Assembly: GCA_900469615.1 (NCBI GenBank) | Contig: UBYA01000011.1 | Coordinates: forward strand, 930,001-994,000 | DNA: 64,000 bases | DNA from: Hyphomicrobiales bacterium | Lineage (GTDB): Bacteria; Pseudomonadota; Alphaproteobacteria; Rhizobiales; Rhizobiaceae | Direction of reading: 5' to 3' | Part shown: positions 34,776 to 44,201 of the stretch, piece by piece | How the letters are laid out: each line of letters opens with the position of its first letter | How positions within the stretch are numbered: the first letter of the stretch is position 1 | The notes under the pieces: model-generated | What the model saw: the letters and a program-made list of their open reading frames with translations, nothing else | Databases searched by the model: none | Told to the model about the DNA's origin: nothing | Translations under genes and position numbers: made by a program

Positions 34776-35615
34776 CTAGGCGGTACGCGAGTGCATTATG
34801 GTGGCGCTGTCGAGCGTTTCCAGGCTGACGACGGCCTTGATAGGCAGGTGGTCCGAAGCGATGCGGGCCAGCGGCGAGTCGTGCACCTGGACCGCGGAAA
34901 TCATGCCGCGCCGGTTGGCCATGATGCGATCGAGAGCCAGCAGCGGCAGCGTCGAGGGAAAGCTGGGAACGGCCGGCGGCAGCGGCCCGAACGCGTTCTG
35001 AAAGGTGCTGAGGGACGAGCGGTCGCCCAGGCGCCATTCGTTGAGATCGCCAAGCAGGATGGTCGGCGTTTCGCTGCCGTCGTTCATCAGATCGACGATC
35101 AGGCGCGTCTGCTGGGCCCGCGAGCGATGCAGCAGACCGAGATGCGCCGCGATGATCCGCAGGCTTCCGCCGCGCGCTAATTCCAGCTCGGCAATCAGGG
35201 CGCCGCGCGGCTCCAGTCCCGGCAGGCTGATTTGATGGACATCGCGCACCGTGCCCTGTTTGAAAAGCACGACATTGCCATGCCAGCCGTGGGCCTTGGA
35301 GACGCCGGCGACGGGCACGGGGATAAGCCCGGTCTCGCGTTCGAGCCGGCGTAGATCGAGGATGCCGGTCCGCTCCCCGAAGCGGGTATCGGCCTCCTGC
35401 AGGCCGATGACATCGGCGTCGATTTCGTGAATGACGCGGCTGGTTCTTTCCGGATCGAAGCGGCGGTCGGCGCCGACGCATTTGTGGACGTTATAGGAGG
35501 CGATCAATGTGCCTTCGGGGCGATCCGGCTTGCCTGCCGGCTTATGGTGCGATTTCTTTCGGTTCTTCAGGCTTTCCAGAATGTTCGCTCGGAGACTTTC
35601 TTTCTTTTTTCGCAT
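34776..35615 (-). CDS. Endonuclease/exonuclease/phosphatase (EEP) family protein
   Basis: This 279-residue protein has the EEP metal-dependent phosphoesterase fold: SYNVHKCVGADRR at the start of the domain, DVIGLQEAD with the catalytic Glu, HLGLLHRSR, LLGDLNEW and the final ASDHLPIKAVV with Asp-His. A basic, charged N-terminal stretch (RKKKESLRANILESLKNRKK) precedes the domain. It follows the cardiolipin synthase gene on the same strand by 123 nt, suggesting a phospholipid or phosphodiester role. The substrate is unknown. Confidence 0.88.
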   Translation of the reverse strand: MRKKKESLRANILESLKNRKKSHHKPAGKPDRPEGTLIASYNVHKCVGADRRFDPERTSRVIHEIDADVIGLQEADTRFGERTGILDLRRLERETGLIPVPVAGVSKAHGWHGNVVLFKQGTVRDVHQISLPGLEPRGALIAELELARGGSLRIIAAHLGLLHRSRAQQTRLIVDLMNDGSETPTILLGDLNEWRLGDRSSLSTFQNAFGPLPPAVPSFPSTLPLLALDRIMANRRGMISAVQVHDSPLARIASDHLPIKAVVSLETLDSATIMHSRTA

Positions 35616-35738
35616 CTATCCGTCGACCGTTCCTTCATCAGACCATGTCGGGCACTTGCGGGAGAGTATAGAAAGCGATGGTCCGGCTTGTCATGTAAAA
35701 AGGCTGCGAAGAACGTAGATTGTTCATGGGGCCGACGA

Positions 35739-37202
35739 TCACAGATAGGGCGAGCCGAGCCAGAGAATCTTTTCGATGAGCCGCACGACAAAGGGCCGCG
35801 CCCGCAGCTTTTCGAGATCGACGGGGTGCGCCGTGTCCAGGATGGCGCCGATATGTGCGTCGATCGTGCCGGCAAAGCCGCGATCGAGCACCTCGAGATC
35901 CACCTCGAAATTGAGTCTTAGCGAGCGCGGATCGAGATTGGAGGAGCCGACATAGGCCCAGGTTCCGTCGACCGCCAGCAGCTTGGAATGGTTGAACGGC
36001 CCCGTGGCGCGCCAGATGCGGCAATAGTTCTTCAGCATCTGGTCGAACTGGGCCGTCATGGCACGGTCCACCAGCACGAGGTTGTTGGCCGTCGGCACGA
36101 CGATATCGACCTCGACGCCACGCCGGGCCGCCGTGACCAGCGCACTGATCAGCTCCCGGTCCGGCAGGAAGTAGGGCGACATGATGCGGATCGATTTATG
36201 CGCCACCGACAGCGCGCCGATCAGCATCTTGTGGTTGGTTTCGACGCTGCGGTCGGGGCCGGACGCCACGACGCGCATGAAGACCGGTGCTCCCGGCTCA
36301 TTGGAGGGGGCCGCAATCCGCCATTCCTCGCTATTCAGCATTTCGCCCGTCGCGAAGCGCCAATCCTCGGCGGAGGTGTTGAACAGATCGGCGACGGCAG
36401 GCCCCGTCACGCAGAAATGCATGTCGCGGGCACAGTGGTCCTGCGCGAATTCGCGGGTAAAGCCCTGGCGGATGTTCATGCCGCCGGTAAAGGCGATTCG
36501 CCCGTCGATGGTCAGAATCTTGCGGTGGGTGCGCAAGTTGGCATAGGGCAATCTGAGGCCGATGATGACGTTGCCGTTGAAGACATCGACCTGAACGCCC
36601 CCTTCCTTCAGATAGCCCATAATGCTCGGCACCGAATAGCGGGCGCCGACGGCGTCGATCAGCACGCGCACGCTGACGCCGCGTTTGGCGGCGGCAATCA
36701 GGGAATCGGCGATGCGCAGGCCGATGGGATCCCGATCGAAGATATAGGTTTCCATCAGGACACTGCGCTCGGCGCCGTCGATGGCGGCCTTCATCGCCGC
36801 ATAGGCGACATCGCCGCTGGTCAGCATTTCTATGGTGTTGCCGGTGCTCATCGTATAGCGCACGACACGGTCGCCGAGCGTCTTCATCGAGCCGAAACGG
36901 TCACCGAAGCGCCGCCGCACCTGTTCGTCATCTGCATCGAAGCTGGCAAGCTCGCCGTTCGCATCCTTGCGGAAAAACGCCTCGCGCTGCGAGCTGAGTG
37001 ATGCGCGGCGGATACGATTGATACCCGCGACCGCATAGAGCAGCGCGCCGATGATGGGCGACAGGATGACGACGCCGACCCAGCCGATTGCCGCCCGCAC
37101 ATCTTCCTTCGTCATTGCCGCATGGATCGCGGCGACTGCCCCCATGGCGACGGACAGGACAGCGAGAATTTGGCCCCAATGGGCAGCCAGAAGGTCGATC
37201 AT
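35739..37202 (-). CDS. cls: Cardiolipin synthase (phospholipase D superfamily)
   Basis: This membrane enzyme of 487 residues joins two phosphatidylglycerols to make cardiolipin. Two N-terminal transmembrane helices (about 8-27 and 37-60) are followed by two HKD motifs: H226-K228-D233 (THRKILTIDGRIAFTGG) and H405-K407-D412 (NHSKLLAVDGTWAYVGSSN). Length is typical. The EEP-family gene lies downstream. Confidence 0.93.
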   Translation of the reverse strand: MIDLLAAHWGQILAVLSVAMGAVAAIHAAMTKEDVRAAIGWVGVVILSPIIGALLYAVAGINRIRRASLSSQREAFFRKDANGELASFDADDEQVRRRFGDRFGSMKTLGDRVVRYTMSTGNTIEMLTSGDVAYAAMKAAIDGAERSVLMETYIFDRDPIGLRIADSLIAAAKRGVSVRVLIDAVGARYSVPSIMGYLKEGGVQVDVFNGNVIIGLRLPYANLRTHRKILTIDGRIAFTGGMNIRQGFTREFAQDHCARDMHFCVTGPAVADLFNTSAEDWRFATGEMLNSEEWRIAAPSNEPGAPVFMRVVASGPDRSVETNHKMLIGALSVAHKSIRIMSPYFLPDRELISALVTAARRGVEVDIVVPTANNLVLVDRAMTAQFDQMLKNYCRIWRATGPFNHSKLLAVDGTWAYVGSSNLDPRSLRLNFEVDLEVLDRGFAGTIDAHIGAILDTAHPVDLEKLRARPFVVRLIEKILWLGSPYL

Positions 37203-37549
37203 GGCGCAAGTATATCTTTGCCCGCAAAAGCTGCAATCCGCTGTCTTGCGATCTTCGGGGCGGTGTCGATAGCGGTGCGAAAACTCATCGTATTAGATAT
37301 TTTTAATTGAACCCTGTTGTTGCCGCCTTCATACTTAGTGCGCTTCGGCTGCTTCGCTACCGTCCCCCACGGTAACTCTGTCTTTTGTTTGAAGCGCCAC
37401 TGCGGTTCGAGAGTCGAGACCGAAGAAAAGAGCTTTGGCATTTTCATCGCCATGGCGTCTTGGCTGCTCGGGGGAGGTGTGAAAGCCCGCATTTCAAGAA
37501 CGGGCGTTGTTCATCAAACTTGTTCAATGATGCGAACGGAGAACGGCAG
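37203..37549. other. Intergenic region between divergent cls and DUF2934-type gene
   Basis: About 350 bp without a convincing gene. An AT-rich patch (ATTAGATATTTTTAATTG near 37291-37308) probably marks promoters. No clear GGAAC-type stress promoter was found here on either strand. Confidence 0.4.
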
Positions 37550-37828
37550 ATGTTGGAATCTCGGGACGAATGGATCCAAAAGCGGGCATACGCCATATGG
37601 GAGGAGGAGGGATATCCCTCCGGGCGCGATGTCGAGCACTGGGAGCGGGCGAGCGGCGAGCGCATCGCGCTTGAGGAAAGCGCCATGACCGGCAGCAAGG
37701 TCGACGTCAAGCCCAAGGTTAAAGTCAAGAGCAAGCCGGCGCTTGCCTCAGTGGCCGTCGCCGACGCGAAGGCTGCCAAACCGGCGGAAAAGAAAGCCAC
37801 GAAGAAAGGTGCTGCGGCAAAGGCATAG
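37550..37828 (+). CDS. DUF2934-type small stress protein with Lys/Ala-rich tail
   Basis: This protein has about 92 residues. The N-terminal DEWIQKRAYAIWEEEGYP segment followed by GRDVEHW matches DUF2934-type proteins common in rhizobia. The remainder is low-complexity, rich in Lys and Ala (KPKVKVKSKPALAS... KKATKKGAAAKA), like histone-H1-type tails. The ATG at 37550 begins at the conserved domain. Function unknown; possibly nucleic-acid binding. Confidence 0.75.
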   Translation: MLESRDEWIQKRAYAIWEEEGYPSGRDVEHWERASGERIALEESAMTGSKVDVKPKVKVKSKPALASVAVADAKAAKPAEKKATKKGAAAKA

Positions 37829-37866
37829 CGTCGCCTGCTTCAGGAGGTTTGAGGGAGATGGATCGG

Positions 37867-37895
37867 CCCGATGGCAAATATCGGGTTGCTCCTTC
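37867..37895 (+). terminator. Weak terminator candidate after the DUF2934-type gene
   Basis: CCCGAT (37867-37872) pairs with ATCGGG (37880-37885) over a 7-nt loop; TTGCTCCTTCCT follows. It is about 40 nt after the stop. Confidence 0.35.
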
Positions 37896-38003
37896 CTCTC
37901 CGCGCAGCCTTGACGGATATTCCCAACAATTCCGGTAATTTGGCCGCGATCCGCGAAATAGCTGTCACACATCGATGCTACCTATTGCGAAGGGAGCCTC
38001 GCA

Positions 38004-38105
38004 ATGAACGGTTGTTATATCGATGATGCGGAGATGACGGGTGCGGCGATGGTCGCGGCCTGCCGTTCCTGGCGCTTTTCCGATAGCATGAGGGGGCTGC
38101 GGTGA
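38004..38105 (+). CDS. Possible 33-residue peptide
   Basis: A short frame starts with ATG at 38004 behind a good AAGGGAG site (about 8 nt away) and encodes NGCYIDDAEMTGAAMVAACR and a short tail. Its TGA overlaps the GTG of the next small frame by 4 nt (GTGA), a pattern of coupled genes. The composition gives no family. It may be a real leader or small protein. Confidence 0.35.
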   Translation: MNGCYIDDAEMTGAAMVAACRSWRFSDSMRGLR

Positions 38106-38296
38106 CATCCCTTCTGTTCCTTGCGGCAATCTACCTCCTGGCGGCCTTCATCCTTGTGCTGATCGTCGATCGTTCGGTCGGCATGTTCTTTCCGGCCTCC
38201 GCGAAGCAGCTTGCCACGCCGCCGCATGACCCACGATTCCGGGTACTCCCGGCCGATCGCAATTCTCCCGGTCACACGTCGGAACCTTTTCCATGA
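38102..38296 (+). CDS. Possible small membrane protein
   Basis: A 64-residue frame from GTG at 38102, with AGGGGG upstream. The N-terminal half is one transmembrane helix (LLFLAAIYLLAAFILVLIVD) and the remainder is polar and proline-rich. It overlaps the preceding small frame by 4 nt. Not recognised; the helix makes it more credible than a random frame. Confidence 0.45.
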   Translation: MTSLLFLAAIYLLAAFILVLIVDRSVGMFFPASAKQLATPPHDPRFRVLPADRNSPGHTSEPFP

Positions 38297-38305
38297 CGAT
38301 GGGTT
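38281..38305 (+). promoter_or_regulatory. EcfG/RpoE2-type general stress promoter
   Basis: GGAAC (38281-38285), then 18 nt, then TT (38304-38305) within GGGTTCG matches the published Sinorhizobium RpoE2 consensus GGAAC-N18/19-TT. It lies about 30 nt before the ATG at 38335, so it would drive that gene with a very short leader. It overlaps the end of the small membrane frame. Confidence 0.6.
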
Positions 38306-38334
38306 CGTCTCTCATTCCGTAGAGGAGAGAGATC

Positions 38335-38649
38335 ATGCCACGAGGAGACAAATCCGCTTATACCGATAAGCAGAAGCGCAAGGCCGAGCATATCGAGGAA
38401 GGATATGAGGACCGCGGGGTTTCCCATGGGGAGGCGGAGCGGCGCGCATGGGCGACCGTGAACAAGGAAAGCGGCGGCGGCAAGAAATCCGGCTCGGGGC
38501 GAGGCCATCCGGAAAATCATGAATCATCCGAGAAGGGCGGCAGGATCGGCGGAAAGGCGTCGGCGAACCGGCCTGCATCCGCCCGTTCGGCATCCGCGAA
38601 GAAAGCCGCGGCAACGCGCAAGCGGCACGAGCATCGCTCTCATTCGTGA
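38335..38649 (+). CDS. Small basic, KGG-motif stress-type protein
   Basis: This 104-residue hydrophilic protein begins PRGDKSAYTDKQKRKAEHIE, followed by YEDRGVSHGEAERRAWATVNKESGGG, a sequence I associate with rhizobial proteins loosely annotated as plasmid stabilisation proteins. A second half contains KGGRIGGKAS (KGG-like stress motif) and a Ser/Ala/Lys/His-rich tail. AGAGGAGAG precedes the ATG, and a good RpoE2-type promoter lies upstream. Probably part of the general stress response; molecular role unknown. Confidence 0.75.
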   Translation: MPRGDKSAYTDKQKRKAEHIEEGYEDRGVSHGEAERRAWATVNKESGGGKKSGSGRGHPENHESSEKGGRIGGKASANRPASARSASAKKAAATRKRHEHRSHS

Positions 38650-38820
38650 TCTCGTGCCGTCGAAGAATGCGTTGCCATGGGTGGTCATCGCAGGCTCGAT
38701 CTCTTACGCTGGGCCGGCAATGCAAGCAGACGATCGCGAAAGAGGCTAACGGGGATTGCGTGCAGATTGCGCATCGATCCTGGCCTTTGAACCTATTTCA
38801 CCCGCGGGAGGGAAAGCCGA

Positions 38821-39558
38821 ATGTCCTATGAGCTCTATTACTGGGATGGCATCCAGGGGCGTGGCGAATTCGTCCGGCTGGCGTTGGAGGAGGCTGATGC
38901 CGCCTATGTCGATGTCTGCCGCGGCCCGGTCGGCAAGGGGCAGGGAACGCCCGCGATGATGGTCATCATGGACGGAAAATCGGACTTCAACATGCCCTTC
39001 GCTCCGCCGTTTCTGAAGGACGGCAGTCTGATCATTCCGCATGTGGCGAATATCCTGATGTATTTGGGGCCGACGCTCGGACTGGCTCCAAAGGAGGAAG
39101 GCCAACGTCATGTCCTGAACGGCCTGCAACTGACGATCACCGATCTCGTCGCCGAGGTTCACGACACCCACCATCCCATCGCCACATCGAAATATTACAA
39201 GGATCAGAAGGAAGAGGCCAAAGCCCGCGCGTCCGAGTTCGTCGAAAACCGCATCCCGAAATTCCTCGGCTACTTCGAGCGCGTCCTCCAGCAGAATCCG
39301 CACGGGCCAGCCCATATCTTCGGGGACGGATTGACTTATGTCGACCTTTCGCTGTTCCAGGTCTACGAAGGATTGCGGTATGCCTTTCCGCGCGCCACCG
39401 CTCATCTGGACCGCCGCTATCCGCATCTGACCGCGCTGCATGCCGCCGTCATGAAACGACCCAATATTGCCCGCTATCTTCGATCCGATCGCCGCATTCC
39501 CTTCAATGAGGACGGCATTTTCCGGCATTACCCGGAACTGGATAGAGATATGGCGTGA
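38821..39558 (+). CDS. Glutathione S-transferase family protein
   Basis: This 245-residue protein has an N-terminal thioredoxin-like GST fold (YELYYWDGIQGRGEFVRLALEEA) and an alpha-helical C-terminal domain (FGDGLTYVDLSLFQVYEGL). GGSLIIPHVANIL-like sequence aligns with the cis-Pro/SNAIL region of GSTs. The methyltransferase gene begins 3 nt after its stop, so they are co-transcribed. Confidence 0.85.
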   Translation: MSYELYYWDGIQGRGEFVRLALEEADAAYVDVCRGPVGKGQGTPAMMVIMDGKSDFNMPFAPPFLKDGSLIIPHVANILMYLGPTLGLAPKEEGQRHVLNGLQLTITDLVAEVHDTHHPIATSKYYKDQKEEAKARASEFVENRIPKFLGYFERVLQQNPHGPAHIFGDGLTYVDLSLFQVYEGLRYAFPRATAHLDRRYPHLTALHAAVMKRPNIARYLRSDRRIPFNEDGIFRHYPELDRDMA

Positions 39559-39561
39559 GCG

Positions 39562-40128
39562 ATGCTGCTGGATCTGTTCATCCCTGCATGCTGGATCATC
39601 TGGGCGATGATCTGGCTTTTTGCCTCATTGGGCGTCAAGAAAAGCGTGCGGCAGGAGGAGCCGCTGTCGAGGCTCGGCAATACCATCCCGATCTGGATCG
39701 GCGCCATCCTTCTGGTGGTCCGCCCCTTCTGGCTGGGCCCTCTGGGGCTTCGCATCGTCCCGCATGACCTGATCTCTTATGGGATCGGCGCGGCTTTGAC
39801 GGTGGCCGGTCTCCTCTTCGCCATCTGGGCGCGATATCATCTTGGTCGCAACTGGAGCGGCGTGATTACGCTGAAGGAGGATCATGCGCTCATCCGGTCC
39901 GGTCCCTATGCGCTTGTCCGGCATCCGATCTATTCCGGGCTGATGTTCGCCATTATCGGCTCGGCGATTGCGCGGGGCAATATCGCCGCGGCCCTTGCGA
40001 TCGTTGCCATGCTCTATGCCGTGCTGCGGCGTGTGCGTATCGAGGAAAGCTGGATGAGCGAGACATTCGGCAGCGACTATGCCGACTACAAGGCGAGCAC
40101 GCCGGCGCTGATCCCGTTCCTCGTGTAG
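39562..40128 (+). CDS. Isoprenylcysteine carboxyl methyltransferase-family (ICMT/PEMT-like) membrane protein
   Basis: A 188-residue polytopic protein with about five helices. The C-terminal RSGPYALVRHPIYSGLMF motif plus a downstream Glu-Glu (RIEESWM) are the SAM-binding and catalytic signatures of ICMT/PEMT methyltransferases. Bacterial members methylate lipids or small hydrophobic molecules; the substrate is unknown. It is coupled to the GST gene upstream (3-nt gap). Confidence 0.82.
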   Translation: MLLDLFIPACWIIWAMIWLFASLGVKKSVRQEEPLSRLGNTIPIWIGAILLVVRPFWLGPLGLRIVPHDLISYGIGAALTVAGLLFAIWARYHLGRNWSGVITLKEDHALIRSGPYALVRHPIYSGLMFAIIGSAIARGNIAAALAIVAMLYAVLRRVRIEESWMSETFGSDYADYKASTPALIPFLV

Positions 40129-40143
40129 CAACAAGGTGTAGCG

Positions 40144-41028
40144 TCAGGTTTTCAGCGGCGATGCTGCCTTGAAGAAGTCGGCCCAGGGGTCGGCGCTGGC
40201 CTTGAGACGAGAGGCGGCGTTTCCGACGGAGAAAGAAGCCGGTCCGATCTTGCCATCCAACTCTTCCCAGCCGACCGGCATCGAAACCGGTGCTCCTTTT
40301 CTGGCGCGCGACGAATAAGGCGCGACGGCGGTATTGCCGCGACCATTGCGCAGGTAATCGACGAAGATGTGGCCCGGCCGCTTCGCCTTGCTGGCAACCG
40401 ACAAATATGTCTCCGGACTATCGGCGCTCATGGCATGGGCGACGGCTTCGGCCGCATCCTTCACTTGCGACCAGTTCGCCTGCGGCTTCAGCGAGGCAAC
40501 GACATGCAGGCCCTTGCCGCCGGATGTCTTGACGAAGGAGATCAGTCCCTGCCTTGAAAACCGGTCCCTTATTTCCCTTGCCGCGGTGACGACCTTGCTC
40601 CAGGCGACATCTTCGCCGGGATCGAGGTCCATGATGAGCATGTCGGGCATTTCCCAATGATCCGTGGTCGTGCCCCAGGGATGAATTTCGAGCGCCGCCG
40701 ATTGGACAAGAGCGGCAAGACCGTCGAAATCCTCGATCTTCAGGAATTTCGCGGCATCCTTGTCTTCCGGGTCGGCAATTTCCTCGATGTGCGGATTGAT
40801 GCCTTTCCAGGCATGTTTCTGGAAAAAGCGCGGCCCATCGATGCCGTCGGGGCAGCGCAGAAGGGCGAGGGGGCGATTGGCGACGAAGGGTTTCATTCGC
40901 TCCCAGGCCAAGGCGTAGTAATCGAGGAGGTCCTGCTTGCTGACCTTGTCGTCGGGCCAGTAGATCCGGTCCGGATGCGTCAATTCCACGGACGTTTCGA
41001 TACCATCGTGAATGGGCGTCTTTGCCAT
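40144..41028 (-). CDS. LigD-type polymerase/primase domain protein (NHEJ)
   Basis: A stand-alone LigD polymerase domain of about 294 residues. Features include THPDRIYWPDDKVSKQDLLDYY, RCPDGIDGPRFFQKHAWKG, MLIMDLDPGEDVAW with the catalytic Asp-x-Asp pair, FVKTSGGKGLHVV, and KRPGHIFVDYLRNGRGNTAVAPYS. It fills gaps at double-strand breaks in bacterial end-joining. No Ku or ligase domain is beside it. The start at 41028 is chosen because the product then begins near the domain. Confidence 0.88.
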   Translation of the reverse strand: MAKTPIHDGIETSVELTHPDRIYWPDDKVSKQDLLDYYALAWERMKPFVANRPLALLRCPDGIDGPRFFQKHAWKGINPHIEEIADPEDKDAAKFLKIEDFDGLAALVQSAALEIHPWGTTTDHWEMPDMLIMDLDPGEDVAWSKVVTAAREIRDRFSRQGLISFVKTSGGKGLHVVASLKPQANWSQVKDAAEAVAHAMSADSPETYLSVASKAKRPGHIFVDYLRNGRGNTAVAPYSSRARKGAPVSMPVGWEELDGKIGPASFSVGNAASRLKASADPWADFFKAASPLKT

Positions 41029-41066
41029 CTTGCATGCGCTCCATCTTTTGCGACGTGAAAGCCGCC

Positions 41067-41095
41067 GCGCCGGGCAGATTAGCATTGCCCGGCGC
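41067..41095 (-). terminator. GC-rich hairpin downstream of the SDR gene
   Basis: GCGCCGGGC (41067-41075) and GCCCGGCGC (41087-41095) form a perfect 9-bp stem with an 11-nt loop. It lies 25 nt after the SDR stop on the minus strand and just before the LigD-type gene. No clean U-run follows, so it may act as a terminator or as a leader structure of the LigD-type gene. Confidence 0.45.
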
Positions 41096-41119
41096 ATAAA
41101 GTCGATCAGCGGCCGTATT

Positions 41120-41914
41120 TCACGGCATCAACTGGCCGCCATTGACCTCGACGATCTGACCGGTGATATAGCCGGACAGCGTCGGAGAGGCGAGGAACAG
41201 GTAGGCGCCGACGCAATCTTCCGGCGTGCCGACAAAACCCATGGGGATGGTCTTGCGCTGCAGTTCCATTTGCTCGTCGTTGGTATAGCGTTCATGGAAC
41301 GGCGTCGCGATGACGCCCGGAGCGACCGCATTGACGCGGATCTTGTCGTTGACGAATTCCTTGGCGTGGCCGTGGGTAATGGTCGAGACGAACCCCTTGG
41401 AGGCCGCATAGAGGATCGCGCCGTTGCCGCCGCCGTTGCGCGCGGCGATCGAGGTGGTGTTGATGACGAAGCCGCCCTGCCGCCTGAGATAGGGATGGGC
41501 CGCGCGGGTTGCCGCGAGCACGGAGCGGGCATTGAGGTTCATCACCCGCTCGTAATGCTCATCCGTCATGTCGGCGGTGGGAAGACGGCCCAGCATGCCG
41601 CCGGCGTTGTTCACCAGGCCATCGAGGCCGCCCAGAGCTTCGGCTGCGTCGCGGACGACGCGCTCGGTCTCGCCGTCCTGCGAGACGTCGCCCTGAAGGA
41701 GATGGACCGTACCTCCGCCGGCCTTGATCTCCGCCGCCAACTTTTCGGCCGGCTCGCGGCTCGCATTGAAGTGCAGGCCGATCTTCATGCCCTGCACCGC
41801 AAAGGCGCGCGCGACGGCGGCGCCGATGCCGGTCGAGGCGCCTGTTATCAGCACACGCTTTCCGGCCAGATCGGGGATGCGAATGGACGCAAGCGATTGC
41901 GCGAGTTCTGCCAT
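41120..41914 (-). CDS. Short-chain dehydrogenase/reductase (SDR)
   Basis: An NAD(P)-dependent classical SDR of 264 residues. TGASTGIGAAVARAF is the cofactor loop, LVNNAGGMLG the NNAG motif, and YAASKGF the catalytic Tyr-Lys, with INTTSIAARNGG supplying Ser. It ends with the usual VNGGQLMP. It is divergent from the sigma-54 activator at 42163, which could place it in the same alcohol/ketone pathway. Confidence 0.9.
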   Translation of the reverse strand: MAELAQSLASIRIPDLAGKRVLITGASTGIGAAVARAFAVQGMKIGLHFNASREPAEKLAAEIKAGGGTVHLLQGDVSQDGETERVVRDAAEALGGLDGLVNNAGGMLGRLPTADMTDEHYERVMNLNARSVLAATRAAHPYLRRQGGFVINTTSIAARNGGGNGAILYAASKGFVSTITHGHAKEFVNDKIRVNAVAPGVIATPFHERYTNDEQMELQRKTIPMGFVGTPEDCVGAYLFLASPTLSGYITGQIVEVNGGQLMP

Positions 41915-42129
41915 GACGACTCCTCCTGAATGTCAACCAATCATATGACGAAATATGCCTTGTCTTAGCAGGCTCGGGAATGGAAAGGCAATCAGGGCGG
42001 CGCGGATAAATGGACGCGGTTTTCCCCGCAAACGCCGGTCGATGCCAAGACGTCTCGCGCATTTCCGGCGCTCGTCCGCGAACGAACGGGCCGCCCCGCT
42101 ATCGAAAGACACATTGTTGAGGGACCTCG

Positions 42130-42162
42130 AATGTGCGACCATACGGGTGGGAGGAGCGATCC

Positions 42163-42186
<24 letters not shown>
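42130..42186 (+). promoter_or_regulatory. Perfect 10-bp inverted repeat around the start of the sigma-54 activator gene
   Basis: AATGTGCGAC (42130-42139) and GTCGCACATT (42177-42186) are exact reverse complements, separated by 37 nt that contain the ribosome site (GGGAGGAG) and the ATG at 42163. In mRNA this could fold into a stem with the start in its loop; in DNA it could be an operator pair. Either way it may regulate this gene. Confidence 0.5.
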
Positions 42187-44037
<1,851 letters not shown>

Positions 44038-44047
44038 CGCATTCATT

Positions 44048-44076
44048 GCAACACCTGTTGCGTCAAGAGTGTTGCA
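44048..44076 (+). promoter_or_regulatory. Candidate upstream activator site for the AcoR-like protein
   Basis: GCAACACCTGTTGC (44048-44061) is a perfect 6-2-6 inverted repeat, followed by a third half site TGTTGCA at 44070-44076. Its centre is about 95-105 bp upstream of the -24/-12 promoter, the usual range for sigma-54 enhancer sites. TGCAACA/TGTTGCA repeats are what AcoR-type activators are reported to bind. Confidence 0.65.
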
Positions 44077-44147
44077 TGTTCGCGGCCTGGATCTCTGGCC
44101 GAAATGCAAGCTTTTGAAAAATCGGCATTTCCTGTTCTGCCGCGATC

Positions 44148-44164
44148 TGGCATGCCGCTTGCTG
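44148..44164 (+). promoter_or_regulatory. Sigma-54 -24/-12 promoter
   Basis: TGGCATGCCGCTTGCTG (44148-44164) matches the -24/-12 consensus TGGCAC-N5-TTGCW with the invariant GG and GC 12 bp apart. It lies about 40 nt before the dehydrogenase ATG and downstream of the TGTTGC palindrome. Confidence 0.75.
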
Positions 44165-44201
44165 TCTTCTCGTTGCAAGAGCAAACGAGGAGGAAACAGG
44201 A

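Noticed and set aside
37291..37320. TTGAACCCTGTTG as a second EcfG promoter before the DUF2934-type gene
   Set aside because: The first G of GGAAC is missing and no suitable -10 lies at the right distance.
40144..41028. Complete bacterial NHEJ locus (Ku plus full LigD)
   Set aside because: Only the polymerase domain is present. No ligase or nuclease domain and no ku gene is adjacent.
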